From Fictibacillus arsenicus (GTDB lineage Bacteria; Bacillota; Bacilli; Bacillales; Fictibacillaceae), in the NCBI RefSeq assembly GCF_001999465.1, contig NZ_MQMF01000002.1, positions 372,001 through 436,000 on the forward strand: a DNA stretch of 64,000 nt, read 5' to 3'. A program made the translations under genes and the position numbers. The notes below the pieces were generated by a model that had not been told where the DNA came from, did not search any database, and saw nothing but the letters and a program-made list of their open reading frames with translations. Positions 52,851 through 61,603 of the stretch are shown in pieces (position 1 is the stretch's first letter; the number at the start of each line of letters is the position of its first letter).

Positions 52851-53630
52851 ATGGTTTACTGGATTCTTATACAAAAAAGCTTTATGACGAATTTGCAATA
52901 TAAGGTTGCCCATCTCATCAACAATGCGGCCAGTGCAATCTTTGGCTTTGTTTTCATTGCAATCTGGGCTGGTGTTTTGCAAGGAAAAGAACAAAGCAGT
53001 CCCTATGATGTAATGGACATGACATACTACATAGCTGCTTCACAATGCATTCTTTGGCTTTCCGGATTTTTAACAGCTGGACTTAATATTCAAAACGGTG
53101 TCCGAAACGGAGCTATCTCATTTGAACTTGCCAGACCATCAAACTTTTTTCTGTACGTTACCTCACAAGAAGCCGGCCGGCTCGTTTATAATTTCTTCTT
53201 TCGTTCGGTTCCGATCGGACTCGTGTTTGCATTAACCGTTGGCTTTTATGTACCTCAACATTTTTCAAGCTATCTATTCATATGTATTTCAGTACTTCTT
53301 GCTATTATTATATCTATTAATTTACACTATCTGGTAGGAATTAGTGCTTGCTGGACAACGGAAGTCGCCTGGGCACATTTCGTAAACTTCACCCTATTGG
53401 CTGGCCTTGGCGGACAGATGGTACCTATCGATTTTCTACCGGCACCTTTGTCGACTTTGACACAGTACTTGCCTTTTGCAGGTGCCATCTATTATCCAGT
53501 CATGGTTTTCCTTGAAAAAGCATCCAATGATGTCATCTGGATTCAGCTTTTCTGGGCTTTAGTATTAACTTTGCTAAATCTATGGATTACAGAAAGAGCA
53601 CGCCAAAAATTAGAGATTCAAGGAGGTTAA
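52851..53630 (+). CDS. ABC-2 type permease (DUF990-like), subunit 1
   Basis: 259 residues, six membrane helices, ELARPSNFFLYVTSQEAGRL loop typical of this group. ATG behind AAAGGGGG. Three-gene operon with the next permease (3 bp gap) and an ATPase. Substrate unknown. Confidence 0.88.
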   Translation: MVYWILIQKSFMTNLQYKVAHLINNAASAIFGFVFIAIWAGVLQGKEQSSPYDVMDMTYYIAASQCILWLSGFLTAGLNIQNGVRNGAISFELARPSNFFLYVTSQEAGRLVYNFFFRSVPIGLVFALTVGFYVPQHFSSYLFICISVLLAIIISINLHYLVGISACWTTEVAWAHFVNFTLLAGLGGQMVPIDFLPAPLSTLTQYLPFAGAIYYPVMVFLEKASNDVIWIQLFWALVLTLLNLWITERARQKLEIQGG

Positions 53631-53633
53631 GCT

Positions 53634-54419
53634 ATGAATCTTTATTTGAAGCTGTTATCAGGAAGTTTGCGTTCCCGTATGCAATATAAAATGAATTTTC
53701 TCGTATCCTCGCTTTCCTATGGATTGATCATGGCCGTTGATTTCGTTCTGCTCGCTGCGATCCTGCAGCGTTTTAATGATGTGAAAGGCTGGAATCTTTA
53801 TGAAGTAGGTTTGCTTTATGGCATTTCTTCAGTAGCCATAACACTTTATAGAGTGTTTGGTGTAGAGATTCATAATTTTGAAAGATATATGGTAGAAGGA
53901 GAGTTTGATAGTCTCCTCATTCGCCCAGTCTCTCCACTTTCACTGCTCTTAACTAAGAACCTTGACCTCTCACGAATCGGAGGGACCGCTCAAGGTGTTA
54001 TCATTCTTGTTATTTCTATTATCGGACTCAGCCTGGATAGTTTTGATATGTTTCTGTTGCTGCTGTACTTGCCTATTTCTATTGCATCAGGTGTCGTGAT
54101 CTGTTTTTCCCTTGGACTTCTGACAGCAACTTTTGCATTCTGGACGCAAAGAATAAAGGATTTTCAGACATTCACACTTTATGCACCCTTTAACGCAGCA
54201 AACTATCCGATGAATATCTATCCCGGGTGGTTAAAGATTATTTTCTTCACCGTTATTCCAGTCGGGTTTATGAACTACACGCCTATCCTATTCTTATTAG
54301 ATAAAGGCGGCAGCATATGGAACCTGGCATGGCCGCCAGCAGTTGCTCTCGGTTTTTTATTCTTATCGCTGCGCTTCTGGCATTTCGGAATTCGGCACTA
54401 CCACAGTACAGGCAGTTAA
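53634..54419 (+). CDS. ABC-2 type permease (DUF990-like), subunit 2
   Basis: 261 residues, six helices, GEFDSLLIRPVSPLSLLL loop as in subunit 1's family. AAGGAGG 5 nt before ATG. Confidence 0.88.
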   Translation: MNLYLKLLSGSLRSRMQYKMNFLVSSLSYGLIMAVDFVLLAAILQRFNDVKGWNLYEVGLLYGISSVAITLYRVFGVEIHNFERYMVEGEFDSLLIRPVSPLSLLLTKNLDLSRIGGTAQGVIILVISIIGLSLDSFDMFLLLLYLPISIASGVVICFSLGLLTATFAFWTQRIKDFQTFTLYAPFNAANYPMNIYPGWLKIIFFTVIPVGFMNYTPILFLLDKGGSIWNLAWPPAVALGFLFLSLRFWHFGIRHYHSTGS

Positions 54420-54429
54420 GGAGGAACTT

Positions 54430-55398
54430 ATGATAGTTGCAGATCAATTAAACAAGCACTTTAAAATCTATGAAACGAAAAAAGGATTCATCGGCTCATT
54501 TACTTCCCTTCTATCTACCAAACATCATGTTGTAAAAGCTGTAAACGATATATCTTTTAACATTGGAGAAGGCGAATTTGTCGGCTACATCGGACCGAAC
54601 GGTGCAGGGAAATCAACAACGATTAAAATGCTTTCTGGTATCCTGCATCCAACTGGCGGAAGCATCGAGGTAGCTGGACTTAGCCCTCAAAAAAGAAGAA
54701 AAGAAGTGGCAAAAAAGATTGGAATCGTATTCGGTCAGCGGACTCAGCTATGGTGGGATCTCCCGCTAAGGGATTCTTTTGATATTTTAAAAGAAATGTA
54801 CAAAGTACCTGATGCAAAATATCATGCTTTTTTAAAGCTGTATGACGATATGCTTCAGATCGGACAGTTTATGAACACACCTGTGCGAAAGCTTTCACTG
54901 GGACAACGCATGCGGGGAGATCTTGCTGCGGCTATGATTCATGACCCAGATGTTTTATTTTTGGATGAACCTACAATCGGTCTCGATGTAAATGCAAAAA
55001 CAAGCATCCGGTCTTTCTTAAAAGAACTAAACGGAAAGGAAAAGAAAACCATCCTTTTAACAACACATGATATGGATGATATCGAACAGCTCTGCAGCCG
55101 GGTAATTGTGATCAATCATGGACAGATTGTACTTGATGGTTCTATTACAGATTTAAGGCATAATATCGGGTTGCCAAGTGTGATAGAAGTGCAATACAGG
55201 GAAAAGCCTCAGCATTTACCGGCTGAATTTGACGGTATCGAAAAGATGCGCTGGGAAGATGACAAACTTATACTCATGTATGACCGGTCTGTCCTTTCTT
55301 CACCTTCTTTGCTTCAAGTGGTTTCAAAGTGGGGCGAACCAGTTGATATTCAGATGAAAGAACCGGATATAGAAGAAGTGATACAGAAAATATATTAA
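54430..55398 (+). CDS. ABC-2 transporter ATPase
   Basis: 322 residues from ATG at 54430 after TAAGGAGG; a longer reading to 54343 lies inside the permease gene. Walker A GPNGAGKST, FGQRTQLWWDLPL Q-loop region, signature LSLGQRMRGDLAAAM, Walker B VLFLDEPTIGLD, H-loop TTHDMDD, and a C-terminal domain about 235-322. The WWDLP segment is typical of DUF990-partner ATPases. Confidence 0.92.
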   Translation: MIVADQLNKHFKIYETKKGFIGSFTSLLSTKHHVVKAVNDISFNIGEGEFVGYIGPNGAGKSTTIKMLSGILHPTGGSIEVAGLSPQKRRKEVAKKIGIVFGQRTQLWWDLPLRDSFDILKEMYKVPDAKYHAFLKLYDDMLQIGQFMNTPVRKLSLGQRMRGDLAAAMIHDPDVLFLDEPTIGLDVNAKTSIRSFLKELNGKEKKTILLTTHDMDDIEQLCSRVIVINHGQIVLDGSITDLRHNIGLPSVIEVQYREKPQHLPAEFDGIEKMRWEDDKLILMYDRSVLSSPSLLQVVSKWGEPVDIQMKEPDIEEVIQKIY

Positions 55399-55406
55399 GA
55401 ATAGCA

Positions 55407-55457
55407 AAAGCTGGCTGCAAGGTTCTGTGAGAAACCCCGCATTCCAGCTTTCTTTAA
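55407..55457 (+). terminator. Probable terminator of the ABC-2 operon
   Basis: Stem AAAGCTGG/CCAGCTTT with a 30-nt interior that can pair partly; short T tail. Confidence 0.55.
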
Positions 55458-55513
55458 TCACTCTTTATAAAATTATTACATCTGAATATTTTGCAACCTT
55501 GCTTCATTGACAA

Positions 55514-55725
55514 GTTGATTGAAGTGCAAGGTGCGTGCCTACCACTTGAGAAGCTTCTCGTTAGGCATGCGACGAGGAAGCTCGCATCGCTAGCTATAAC
55601 TTGTAGACGCAGGAGCAAAGATATATCTTTGAAGTTGGACAGGTGAGACTCCTACCGGCGCATGGCGCAGAGGGGGCTCACCGCACGCCCCGTGGAAAGC
55701 GAGCATCCTGGAACGGAAATCAACC
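55514..55725 (-). repeat. Dispersed hairpin repeat, copy 8, with internal expansion
   Basis: About 212 bp. Ends and the GGTGAGACTCCTACCGG/GGGGCTCACCGCAC arms match other copies, but about 80-85 extra bp, including self-pairing GCCTA...GAGAAGCTTCTC...AGGC, lie where other copies have a short GAGTCTC-GGGA joint. It fills most of the gap before the patatin gene stop. Confidence 0.85.
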
Positions 55726-55738
55726 ACTATCATGAGCA

Positions 55739-56596
55739 CTAATTGTTTAACCAGTTTCTTAAGTTGTCCAGCTGATCGATTGCGTCTTTTCTGCCATGTT
55801 CATAAAGAACTCCGAGCCTTTTCGGATCACGCTCTATCCGCTTTACCTTCATCTTTTCTAAAGGTCGCAGTACGAACAGGTTTCCTTTTTTCTCTTCTTC
55901 TTCAATATAATCCAGTGTGGCGTTGTATTTGATGTACCGTCCTCGCAAACTTTCATCCAAACCTGTGTATTCTGGATAGAACCGCTTAGTCACCCACGTC
56001 ATTTTAGGCTTTTTCTTTCGGTAGCCATGATTTTGAGTAAGAACGACGACACCTTTTCTAACTCCATCTTTCATCGCTTTATGAACAGGGATCGGATCAG
56101 CGATGCCGCCATCCATCATATGTTTGCCTTCGAGCTCAACCATAGGCGCAATGAAAGGAATGGAAGAGGATGCTCTTAGTACCATGGAGATGTCCATTTT
56201 ACTGTAGTCTTCTCTGTTCAAGTAAACTGGTTCACCTGTTCTGCAGTCCGTAACGACGACCACAAATCTTTCTTGTGATTTTTTGAACGCTTCATAATCA
56301 AATGGAACAAGACGGTTGGGAAGCTCATTGAAAATAAAATCCATACCGAACAGACCTTTTTTCTTAAACAGCCAGTTCTTATAAGAAATATACTCAGGGT
56401 GCGAGCTATACTCCAGGTTCACCGTACGGTTTCTTCCATGTTGTCTTGATAAATAGGACACTGCATTACAAGCTCCTGCTGAAGCCCCGATCACATATGG
56501 AAAATAAAGATCGTTTTCCATAAATACATCGAGAACACCGGCTGTATAAACACCGCGCATTCCCCCGCCTTCAAGAATTAATCCGGAGTTTTCCAA
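55739..56596 (-). CDS. Patatin-like phospholipase
   Basis: 285 residues: oxyanion GGGMRG, nucleophile elbow GASAG, catalytic Asp in DGGIADPIPV (Ser-Asp dyad). Bacterial YjjU/RssA-type lipid acyl hydrolase, cytosolic, no signal peptide. TTG start at 56596 after GAAGGG. The stop lies 14 bp from the repeat. Confidence 0.9.
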   Translation of the reverse strand: MENSGLILEGGGMRGVYTAGVLDVFMENDLYFPYVIGASAGACNAVSYLSRQHGRNRTVNLEYSSHPEYISYKNWLFKKKGLFGMDFIFNELPNRLVPFDYEAFKKSQERFVVVVTDCRTGEPVYLNREDYSKMDISMVLRASSSIPFIAPMVELEGKHMMDGGIADPIPVHKAMKDGVRKGVVVLTQNHGYRKKKPKMTWVTKRFYPEYTGLDESLRGRYIKYNATLDYIEEEEKKGNLFVLRPLEKMKVKRIERDPKRLGVLYEHGRKDAIDQLDNLRNWLNN

Positions 56597-56689
56597 AACC
56601 CTTCACCACCTATTGTTAACTTACTTTATTATTTGTGCTTTCAATTATAGAAAAAATCCGCCTGTAAAATCCAGTGATAAGTCTAAATA

Positions 56690-56720
56690 TAAAAAGCCGT
56701 CTCCAAAGTTAGAGACAGCT
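56690..56720 (-). terminator. Terminator of the amidase gene
   Basis: Stem AGCTGTCTC/GAGACGGCT with a T5 tail on the minus strand. Confidence 0.8.
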
Positions 56721-56730
56721 GCTGCATGAG

Positions 56731-58356
56731 TTATTGAAAATAGGTTGCTAGTCCGTTCGTAATACCTGAAGCTGCCTTAGATTGAAAGGAGTCCGTTCTA
56801 ACTGTCATTTCGTCGAAAGAATTTGAAAGAAATCCTAACTCAACTAGTACAGATGGCTGTTTATTTTCGCGCAATACATGGAAGTTTCCAAATCTGACAC
56901 TCCCGCCCGGAAGTCCTGTACCTGCTTTAAGAAGTCCAGAATGAACGGAATCTGCTAGTTTGATGTCTTTTTGACCGTAATAGAATGTTATAAGTCCTGA
57001 TGCTCTTGTATCCAGTGCTGAATTATAATGGAGACTTATAAAAGCGTCTGCGAAATGATAATGACTGATCTCAACGCGTTTGTTAAGTGAGATATAATTG
57101 CTGTCGCTGCGTGTAAGAATAACTACAGCACCTGCTTTACTCAGTTCTGTTGCTAAGAGTCTTGCACTCATGAGGGTAAGTTCGGATTCGTGCGTTCCAT
57201 GAACTTTCCCAAGAGCACCTGGATCATGCCCGCCATGACCTGGATCGATAACGATGCGTTTTCCTTTTAATCCGCTCGTTGAAGGTTTAGGAGCTGTAGT
57301 TCCTGAATTGCTGTTAGGTGAAGACGACTTCTGCTGAACGGCTACGAGCCAGCCTGCTATCCATGCGGTATTGCCGTTAGGAAGTTTTAGCTGTACCCAA
57401 TCATTTTTTGATTGAATATAAGCATACTCATCTCCTTGATTGGCTTTTCCAACAATGAGATAAGCTGTCGATGGACCTTGGCGAATGTTTACTCCATCAG
57501 TCATTACCACTACTTTTTTAAGCACAGAAGCAGGTGGTGCAGAAGGTGGTTTTGCTTCTGGTTTAGGTGCTGCAGTCACTGGAGAGCTCCCGCTTTGTAC
57601 AGAAATATATTTAGAGGATACCCATCCTTTTTTTCCATCTGAAGTTTGAACAGAAGACCATCCGTTTGATTCAGATAAAATTTGAACCGCTGTCCCATAC
57701 TTTAATGAACCAATGATAGGTGCATTTAAGTTTCCAGAAGATCGGAAATTTAAATAAGTTGCTGTTACCGTCCCCCATTTTCCATTTTTACTATTGCTAG
57801 TGTTTCCAGAATTATTATTGATCGGTTTTTGGGCAGCTGGAGGCTGTGAAGTTTGCTCCAAGAGATAAGCACTGCTTACCCAGCCGGATACCTTTCCATA
57901 TGTAATCGATGACCATTTGCCATCTTGCTTTAGAATCGTTACGACTGTCCCGTTCTTAAGTGATCCTACAACAGCATGCTGAAGGCTAGGCCCTTTTCTA
58001 ACATTTAGTGATGTAGCTGTCACCTTAGCTTGTTTAACTGCAGGTTTCTCTGTATTTGTCGGCTGGGCTGCTGGTGCGGAACCCTTTTTCGGCTTCAAAA
58101 ATTCTGCGCTCACCCATGCTTTTTTGCCATTGAAGTTTATGTTTGCCCATCCCTTTTCCGTTTTCAGTACAATTACAGTGTCGCCGTTTTTCAATGACCC
58201 TATCTTTTTGGCTGAAAGAGCTGGCTCTGAACGAACGTTTAAGCTCGTAGCATTTACAGTCGCCGTACTCTCGGCAGATGCTGATATAGCCGGAATCATT
58301 GAAAGTATGAGGATGGTACACAAAATCAAGTTAACCAGTTTACCGTTTGCTTTCAC
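56731..58356 (-). CDS. N-acetylmuramoyl-L-alanine amidase with four SH3b domains
   Basis: 541 residues from GTG at 58356, 9 nt after AGGAG; the TTG at 58365 abuts the site. Signal peptide to about residue 28 (SASAES), four SH3b repeats (each with a T-LNVR/LNFRS-G...KNG/KYGT...WV-S pattern; about 32-88, 108-170, 195-255, 283-340) joined by Ser/Pro/Gln linkers, then an Amidase_3 domain (about 365-540): VIDPGHGGHDPGA (His), HESELT (Glu), SLHYNS (His), LVELGFLSN (catalytic Glu). Secreted cell-wall hydrolase of the CwlC/LytC family. Confidence 0.94.
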   Translation of the reverse strand: MKANGKLVNLILCTILILSMIPAISASAESTATVNATSLNVRSEPALSAKKIGSLKNGDTVIVLKTEKGWANINFNGKKAWVSAEFLKPKKGSAPAAQPTNTEKPAVKQAKVTATSLNVRKGPSLQHAVVGSLKNGTVVTILKQDGKWSSITYGKVSGWVSSAYLLEQTSQPPAAQKPINNNSGNTSNSKNGKWGTVTATYLNFRSSGNLNAPIIGSLKYGTAVQILSESNGWSSVQTSDGKKGWVSSKYISVQSGSSPVTAAPKPEAKPPSAPPASVLKKVVVMTDGVNIRQGPSTAYLIVGKANQGDEYAYIQSKNDWVQLKLPNGNTAWIAGWLVAVQQKSSSPNSNSGTTAPKPSTSGLKGKRIVIDPGHGGHDPGALGKVHGTHESELTLMSARLLATELSKAGAVVILTRSDSNYISLNKRVEISHYHFADAFISLHYNSALDTRASGLITFYYGQKDIKLADSVHSGLLKAGTGLPGGSVRFGNFHVLRENKQPSVLVELGFLSNSFDEMTVRTDSFQSKAASGITNGLATYFQ

Positions 58357-58595
58357 CTGTTTCAACTCCTATATGGACGTCTTTACTTGCTGTATAGCTT
58401 ATATCGACACTGCTCCAGCTTCTATAAAGCCTTTTTTCGCCAAAATAGGAGAAAACCCTTCAACACATTTACCAAAATTTATACTTTTTTCTATATATTT
58501 CAACAAAATCCGCTTTCGTTGTATAGTTGATTGGATCAGCAGTTTTAGCTCAAAATGCCTGATAGGTTGCATGGTATGACCTAAATCTGCAGCAC

Positions 58596-58627
58596 AAAAA
58601 ACCCCCTTTGCATCTACAAGGGGGTTT
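58596..58627 (-). terminator. Terminator of the HAD phosphatase gene
   Basis: Stem AACCCCCTTG/CAAAGGGGGTT with T6 on the minus strand. Confidence 0.9.
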
Positions 58628-58635
58628 ACCTGCTA

Positions 58636-59412
58636 TTATATGAGTCCAAAATGTTTGAGTCCATGATAAATTCCGTCATCATCAACTGATTTTGTTACAA
58701 AGTCAGCTGCTTCTTTCGCTTCTTTCATTCCGTTCCCCATCGCAATACCTGTTCCTGCAGCATTCAGCATCTCAATATCATTCAAAGCATCGCCGAATGC
58801 AAATACATTTTCAGGCTTCATATTCATCTGCTTAATAAAGGCTTCGATTCCTTTTGCTTTGGATCCGCCAGTTGGCAGGATATCCAGTGCATCTTCATGC
58901 CAGCGGATAAAATCAAATGTTCCTTTATAGCCTTCCCGATAAGCTTTTTCATGCTGCTCCTGACAGAATAATAGCACCTGATACACTTCATTGTCTTTAT
59001 AGAAGCCAGGTTGATAGAGCGGATACTTCGGCATAAGGTTGAACGTACAGCTTTTTATAATCTCATGGTCATCAGCATTGCATGTTGCTTTTTGGTGGTC
59101 AAGATATACAAGAGGATGTCCTGCACGATCTGCTTCTTTTTCAATTTTAGTAATGAATTCTGCGGGCAGTGGTGTCTTATGGATCACTTCATCCTTAAAA
59201 ACAACATATGAGCCGTTAAAACTTACAAATGAATCTAAACCAAGTTCCTCTCGAATAGGTTCAAACATAAAAGGACCGCGTCCGGTAGCAATAGCTACAT
59301 GCACACCATTTTTCTGCAGCTGGCTTATGCTTTCTTTCGTGCTTTCCGGAATTTTTTTTTCATCGTTTACTAATGTTCCGTCTATATCAAAAAATACAAT
59401 CTTATCGTTCAT
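58636..59412 (-). CDS. Cof-type HAD-superfamily phosphatase
   Basis: 258 residues: FFDIDGTLVND (nucleophile Asp), IATGRGP, then a C2B cap, SKAKGIEAFI (Lys) and FGDALNDIEML (metal Asp). Hydrolyses a sugar phosphate, flavin or similar; substrate unknown. ATG after GGAGTAG. Confidence 0.92.
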   Translation of the reverse strand: MNDKIVFFDIDGTLVNDEKKIPESTKESISQLQKNGVHVAIATGRGPFMFEPIREELGLDSFVSFNGSYVVFKDEVIHKTPLPAEFITKIEKEADRAGHPLVYLDHQKATCNADDHEIIKSCTFNLMPKYPLYQPGFYKDNEVYQVLLFCQEQHEKAYREGYKGTFDFIRWHEDALDILPTGGSKAKGIEAFIKQMNMKPENVFAFGDALNDIEMLNAAGTGIAMGNGMKEAKEAADFVTKSVDDDGIYHGLKHFGLI

Positions 59413-59443
59413 TTTGCATCTACTCCTGTTGTAAGTCGTACCC

Positions 59444-59456
59444 TACCATAGTGGTA
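59444..59456. promoter_or_regulatory. Dyad upstream of the HAD gene
   Basis: TACCA-TAG-TGGTA inside a wider CGTACC...GGTACG symmetry, about 30-45 bp before the HAD start. Operator or small hairpin; no regulator named. Confidence 0.35.
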
Positions 59457-59495
59457 CGATTCAGAAAAAAAGTCAAATGATGTGATACAAAAAAG

Positions 59496-60434
59496 CTACT
59501 TATTGACCGTCTGATTAATTTTGAGTATTCCTTTTTCCGGCATTGATAATAGAAACACAGTTAATATGATCAGCATACCCCCTGCCGATTGGAAACTGCC
59601 AAAAGCGGTACCGAGCCAAACAACTGAAACAATGGTGGCTACTAATGGTTCAGCACTTCCAAGCAAGCTTGTTTCGGTTGAAGAAATGTATTTCAAACTA
59701 TCTAAATATAAATAAAACGGCAATAGCGTTCCAAATATAACGACGAATCCGAGCATCCAAAAAAGCGATGGGGTCCAAACTATGAACCCTGCTTCCCAAG
59801 GCTGTGTCCCTATCGAAACAGCTAAACCGCCTAAAAGCATCGCCCAGCCCGTAATTGCTGCCGATGAATAAAGTTTTAATAATCTAACTGGATATACCGT
59901 ATAGACGGCAACTGAAACACCTGAAAGCACACCCCAGAAAATCGCTTCTTTAGAAACAGTTATGTAATCCAGCTTTCCATTTGTTAATAAGAGAAATGTC
60001 CCTGTCAGTGCCATCAATACCGCAATCCATTCTTTACGCTTCGGCCATTTCAAGAACTTTAATGCAAAATAAATCGTAATAAATACTGGACCTAGAAATT
60101 GAAGAAGCGTCGCTGTTGGTGCGTTTCCAGCCTCAATGCTTAAGAAAAACGTCAACTGTGCACCAAGCATTCCGGTTAACGAAAAAACAAGCAAATCCAT
60201 GCGGTCTCTTTTGTTCTTCCAAACTGAAAAAATATTATGATTAAAGGAGACTAAGATTAAAAGCAGCAACCCTGCCATCACCATTCTAACGGATACAAGC
60301 CATGTCGCTGTTACTGCGGTATGAGAGAAGATCCACTCTGCAGCATTTCCTGAAAATCCCCAAAGTGAAGCACCAGCTAAAGCTAATGCAATTCCTTTCC
60401 ATTTTATGATGTTTTCTTTGTTCTTAAGTCCCAT
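59496..60434 (-). CDS. EamA/DMT-family transporter
   Basis: 312 residues, ten hydrophobic helices in two EamA halves (GASLWGFSGNAAEWIF; SLLGSAEPLVATIVSVVWLG). Metabolite or amino-acid exporter type. The GGTGGAGAG site lies close to ATG. Possibly co-transcribed with the HAD gene 83 bp downstream. Confidence 0.88.
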   Translation of the reverse strand: MGLKNKENIIKWKGIALALAGASLWGFSGNAAEWIFSHTAVTATWLVSVRMVMAGLLLLILVSFNHNIFSVWKNKRDRMDLLVFSLTGMLGAQLTFFLSIEAGNAPTATLLQFLGPVFITIYFALKFLKWPKRKEWIAVLMALTGTFLLLTNGKLDYITVSKEAIFWGVLSGVSVAVYTVYPVRLLKLYSSAAITGWAMLLGGLAVSIGTQPWEAGFIVWTPSLFWMLGFVVIFGTLLPFYLYLDSLKYISSTETSLLGSAEPLVATIVSVVWLGTAFGSFQSAGGMLIILTVFLLSMPEKGILKINQTVNK

Positions 60435-60549
60435 CTCTCCACCCGCTCTCTTAAATGCATCGATATTCTATGCTTATCTGTAAAATTCCTTCTCTATTAT
60501 AAATCCAAAATCTTAAAATAGCATGTTCAAAATATTTGCTAGTGAAAGT

Positions 60550-60739
60550 AGTTGATTTCCGCTCCAGGTGCTCGCTTTCCACGGGGCGTGCGGTGAGCCT
60601 TCTGCCGCTACGCGCCATTAGGAGTTTCCACCTGACCGCTCGCCCCTTAGGACAAGGAAGGCAACGACCGCATTACATCGCACGAAGAAAATGTGATTTG
60701 TCATTTTCAAGGAGTCTCACATCTTGCGCTCCAATCAAC
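60550..60739 (+). repeat. Dispersed hairpin repeat, copy 9, with internal expansion
   Basis: About 190 bp. Roughly 55-60 extra bp (from about 60652 to 60710) interrupt the CCCC(T/G)(T/C)AGGA...GGAGTCTC joint, the same relative place as the expansion in copy 8 but with unrelated sequence. Confidence 0.85.
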
Positions 60740-60952
60740 TTGCAAATGATGAGAATCGAAAATGCAAAAGCAACAATCCTTTAGAAAAGAGCGAAAGAAA
60801 AACACTGACTGGAAACCAGTACAGTGCTCTTCTTGAAAATAAAAATAGGGGGATGATGTATCATACGAAATCCTATGGTTTTTGTGTCGGTTATTCAAAA
60901 AATATGCGAATACCTATCTAATTGATGACATATAAAAATATTTTCCAATAGA

Positions 60953-60982
60953 TGCATATTTTTGCAAAAGATATACAAACTA
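60953..60982 (+). promoter_or_regulatory. Sigma-G-like promoter of the SASP gene
   Basis: TGCATA (60953-60958), 17 bp, CAAACTA (60976-60982); the sigma-G consensus is about TGAATA-N17/18-CATACTA. The predicted leader is very short. Confidence 0.6.
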
Positions 60983-61004
60983 GTATTACAAGGAGGTGAT
61001 ACAT

Positions 61005-61211
61005 ATGGCACGTAACAACAACTCTAATGAATTAGTAGTAGCTGGAGCACAAGCAGCTTTGGATCAAATGAAGTATGAAATCGCTTCTGAGTTTGGTGTT
61101 CAACTAGGACCAGACACAACATCCCGTGCGAATGGATCTGTTGGTGGTGAAATCACTAAACGTCTTGTTCAAATGGCTGAGCAGCAACTAGGTGGCGGAT
61201 ACCGTCGCTAA
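61005..61211 (+). CDS. Alpha/beta-type small acid-soluble spore protein
   Basis: 68 residues from ATG at 61005, 6 nt after AAGGAGGTGA (an ATG three codons upstream overlaps that site). [25 protein letters not shown] contains the GPR protease site (EIASEF), and [16 protein letters not shown] is the second DNA-binding helix. Coats and protects spore DNA; degraded at germination. Confidence 0.96.
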   Translation: MARNNNSNELVVAGAQAALDQMKYEIASEFGVQLGPDTTSRANGSVGGEITKRLVQMAEQQLGGGYRR

Positions 61212-61228
61212 TCGCGAATTTTTTAATT

Positions 61229-61263
61229 AAAACTGGACTGTACTCCTAGGAGTCAGTCCTTTT
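61229..61263 (+). terminator. Terminator of the SASP gene
   Basis: Stem GGACTG-ACTCC/GGAGT-CAGTCC followed by TTTT. Confidence 0.85.
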
Positions 61264-61344
61264 CATATTTTAGGATATCTGAACTTTCACGGTACGTTTT
61301 TTTTATTTAGGCTGTTTTCGCATACATTGTTGCTTTTGAAAGTA

Positions 61345-61473
61345 GTTGATTTCCGCTCCAGGATGCTCGCTTTCCGCGGGGCGTGCGGTGAGCCTCCTGC
61401 CGCTTTGCGCCATTAGAAGTCTCCACCTGACCGCTCGTCCCGCAGGAGTCTCGCACCTTGCGCTCCAATCAAC
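61345..61473 (+). repeat. Dispersed hairpin repeat, copy 10
   Basis: 129 bp, forward, complete; flanked by TTGTTGCTTTTGAAAGTA and GCAAATGATGAGA as in copies 7 and 9. The only feature in the 392 bp between the SASP gene and the nuclease, apart from the two terminators. Confidence 0.9.
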
Positions 61474-61552
61474 ATGCAAATGATGAGATAGAAACAGTCG
61501 CTTATCTTCGTTGAAATCAGAACTTTCTCACTGTATTAAAAAATAAATAGAC

Positions 61553-61594
61553 AAAAAAGATGACCAACAGGCAGTATTTCTACCTGTTCGGTCA
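61553..61594 (-). terminator. Terminator of the secreted nuclease gene
   Basis: Stem TGACCGAACAGG/CCTGTTGGTCA with T6 on the minus strand. Confidence 0.88.
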
Positions 61595-61603
61595 GTTTCA
61601 TTG

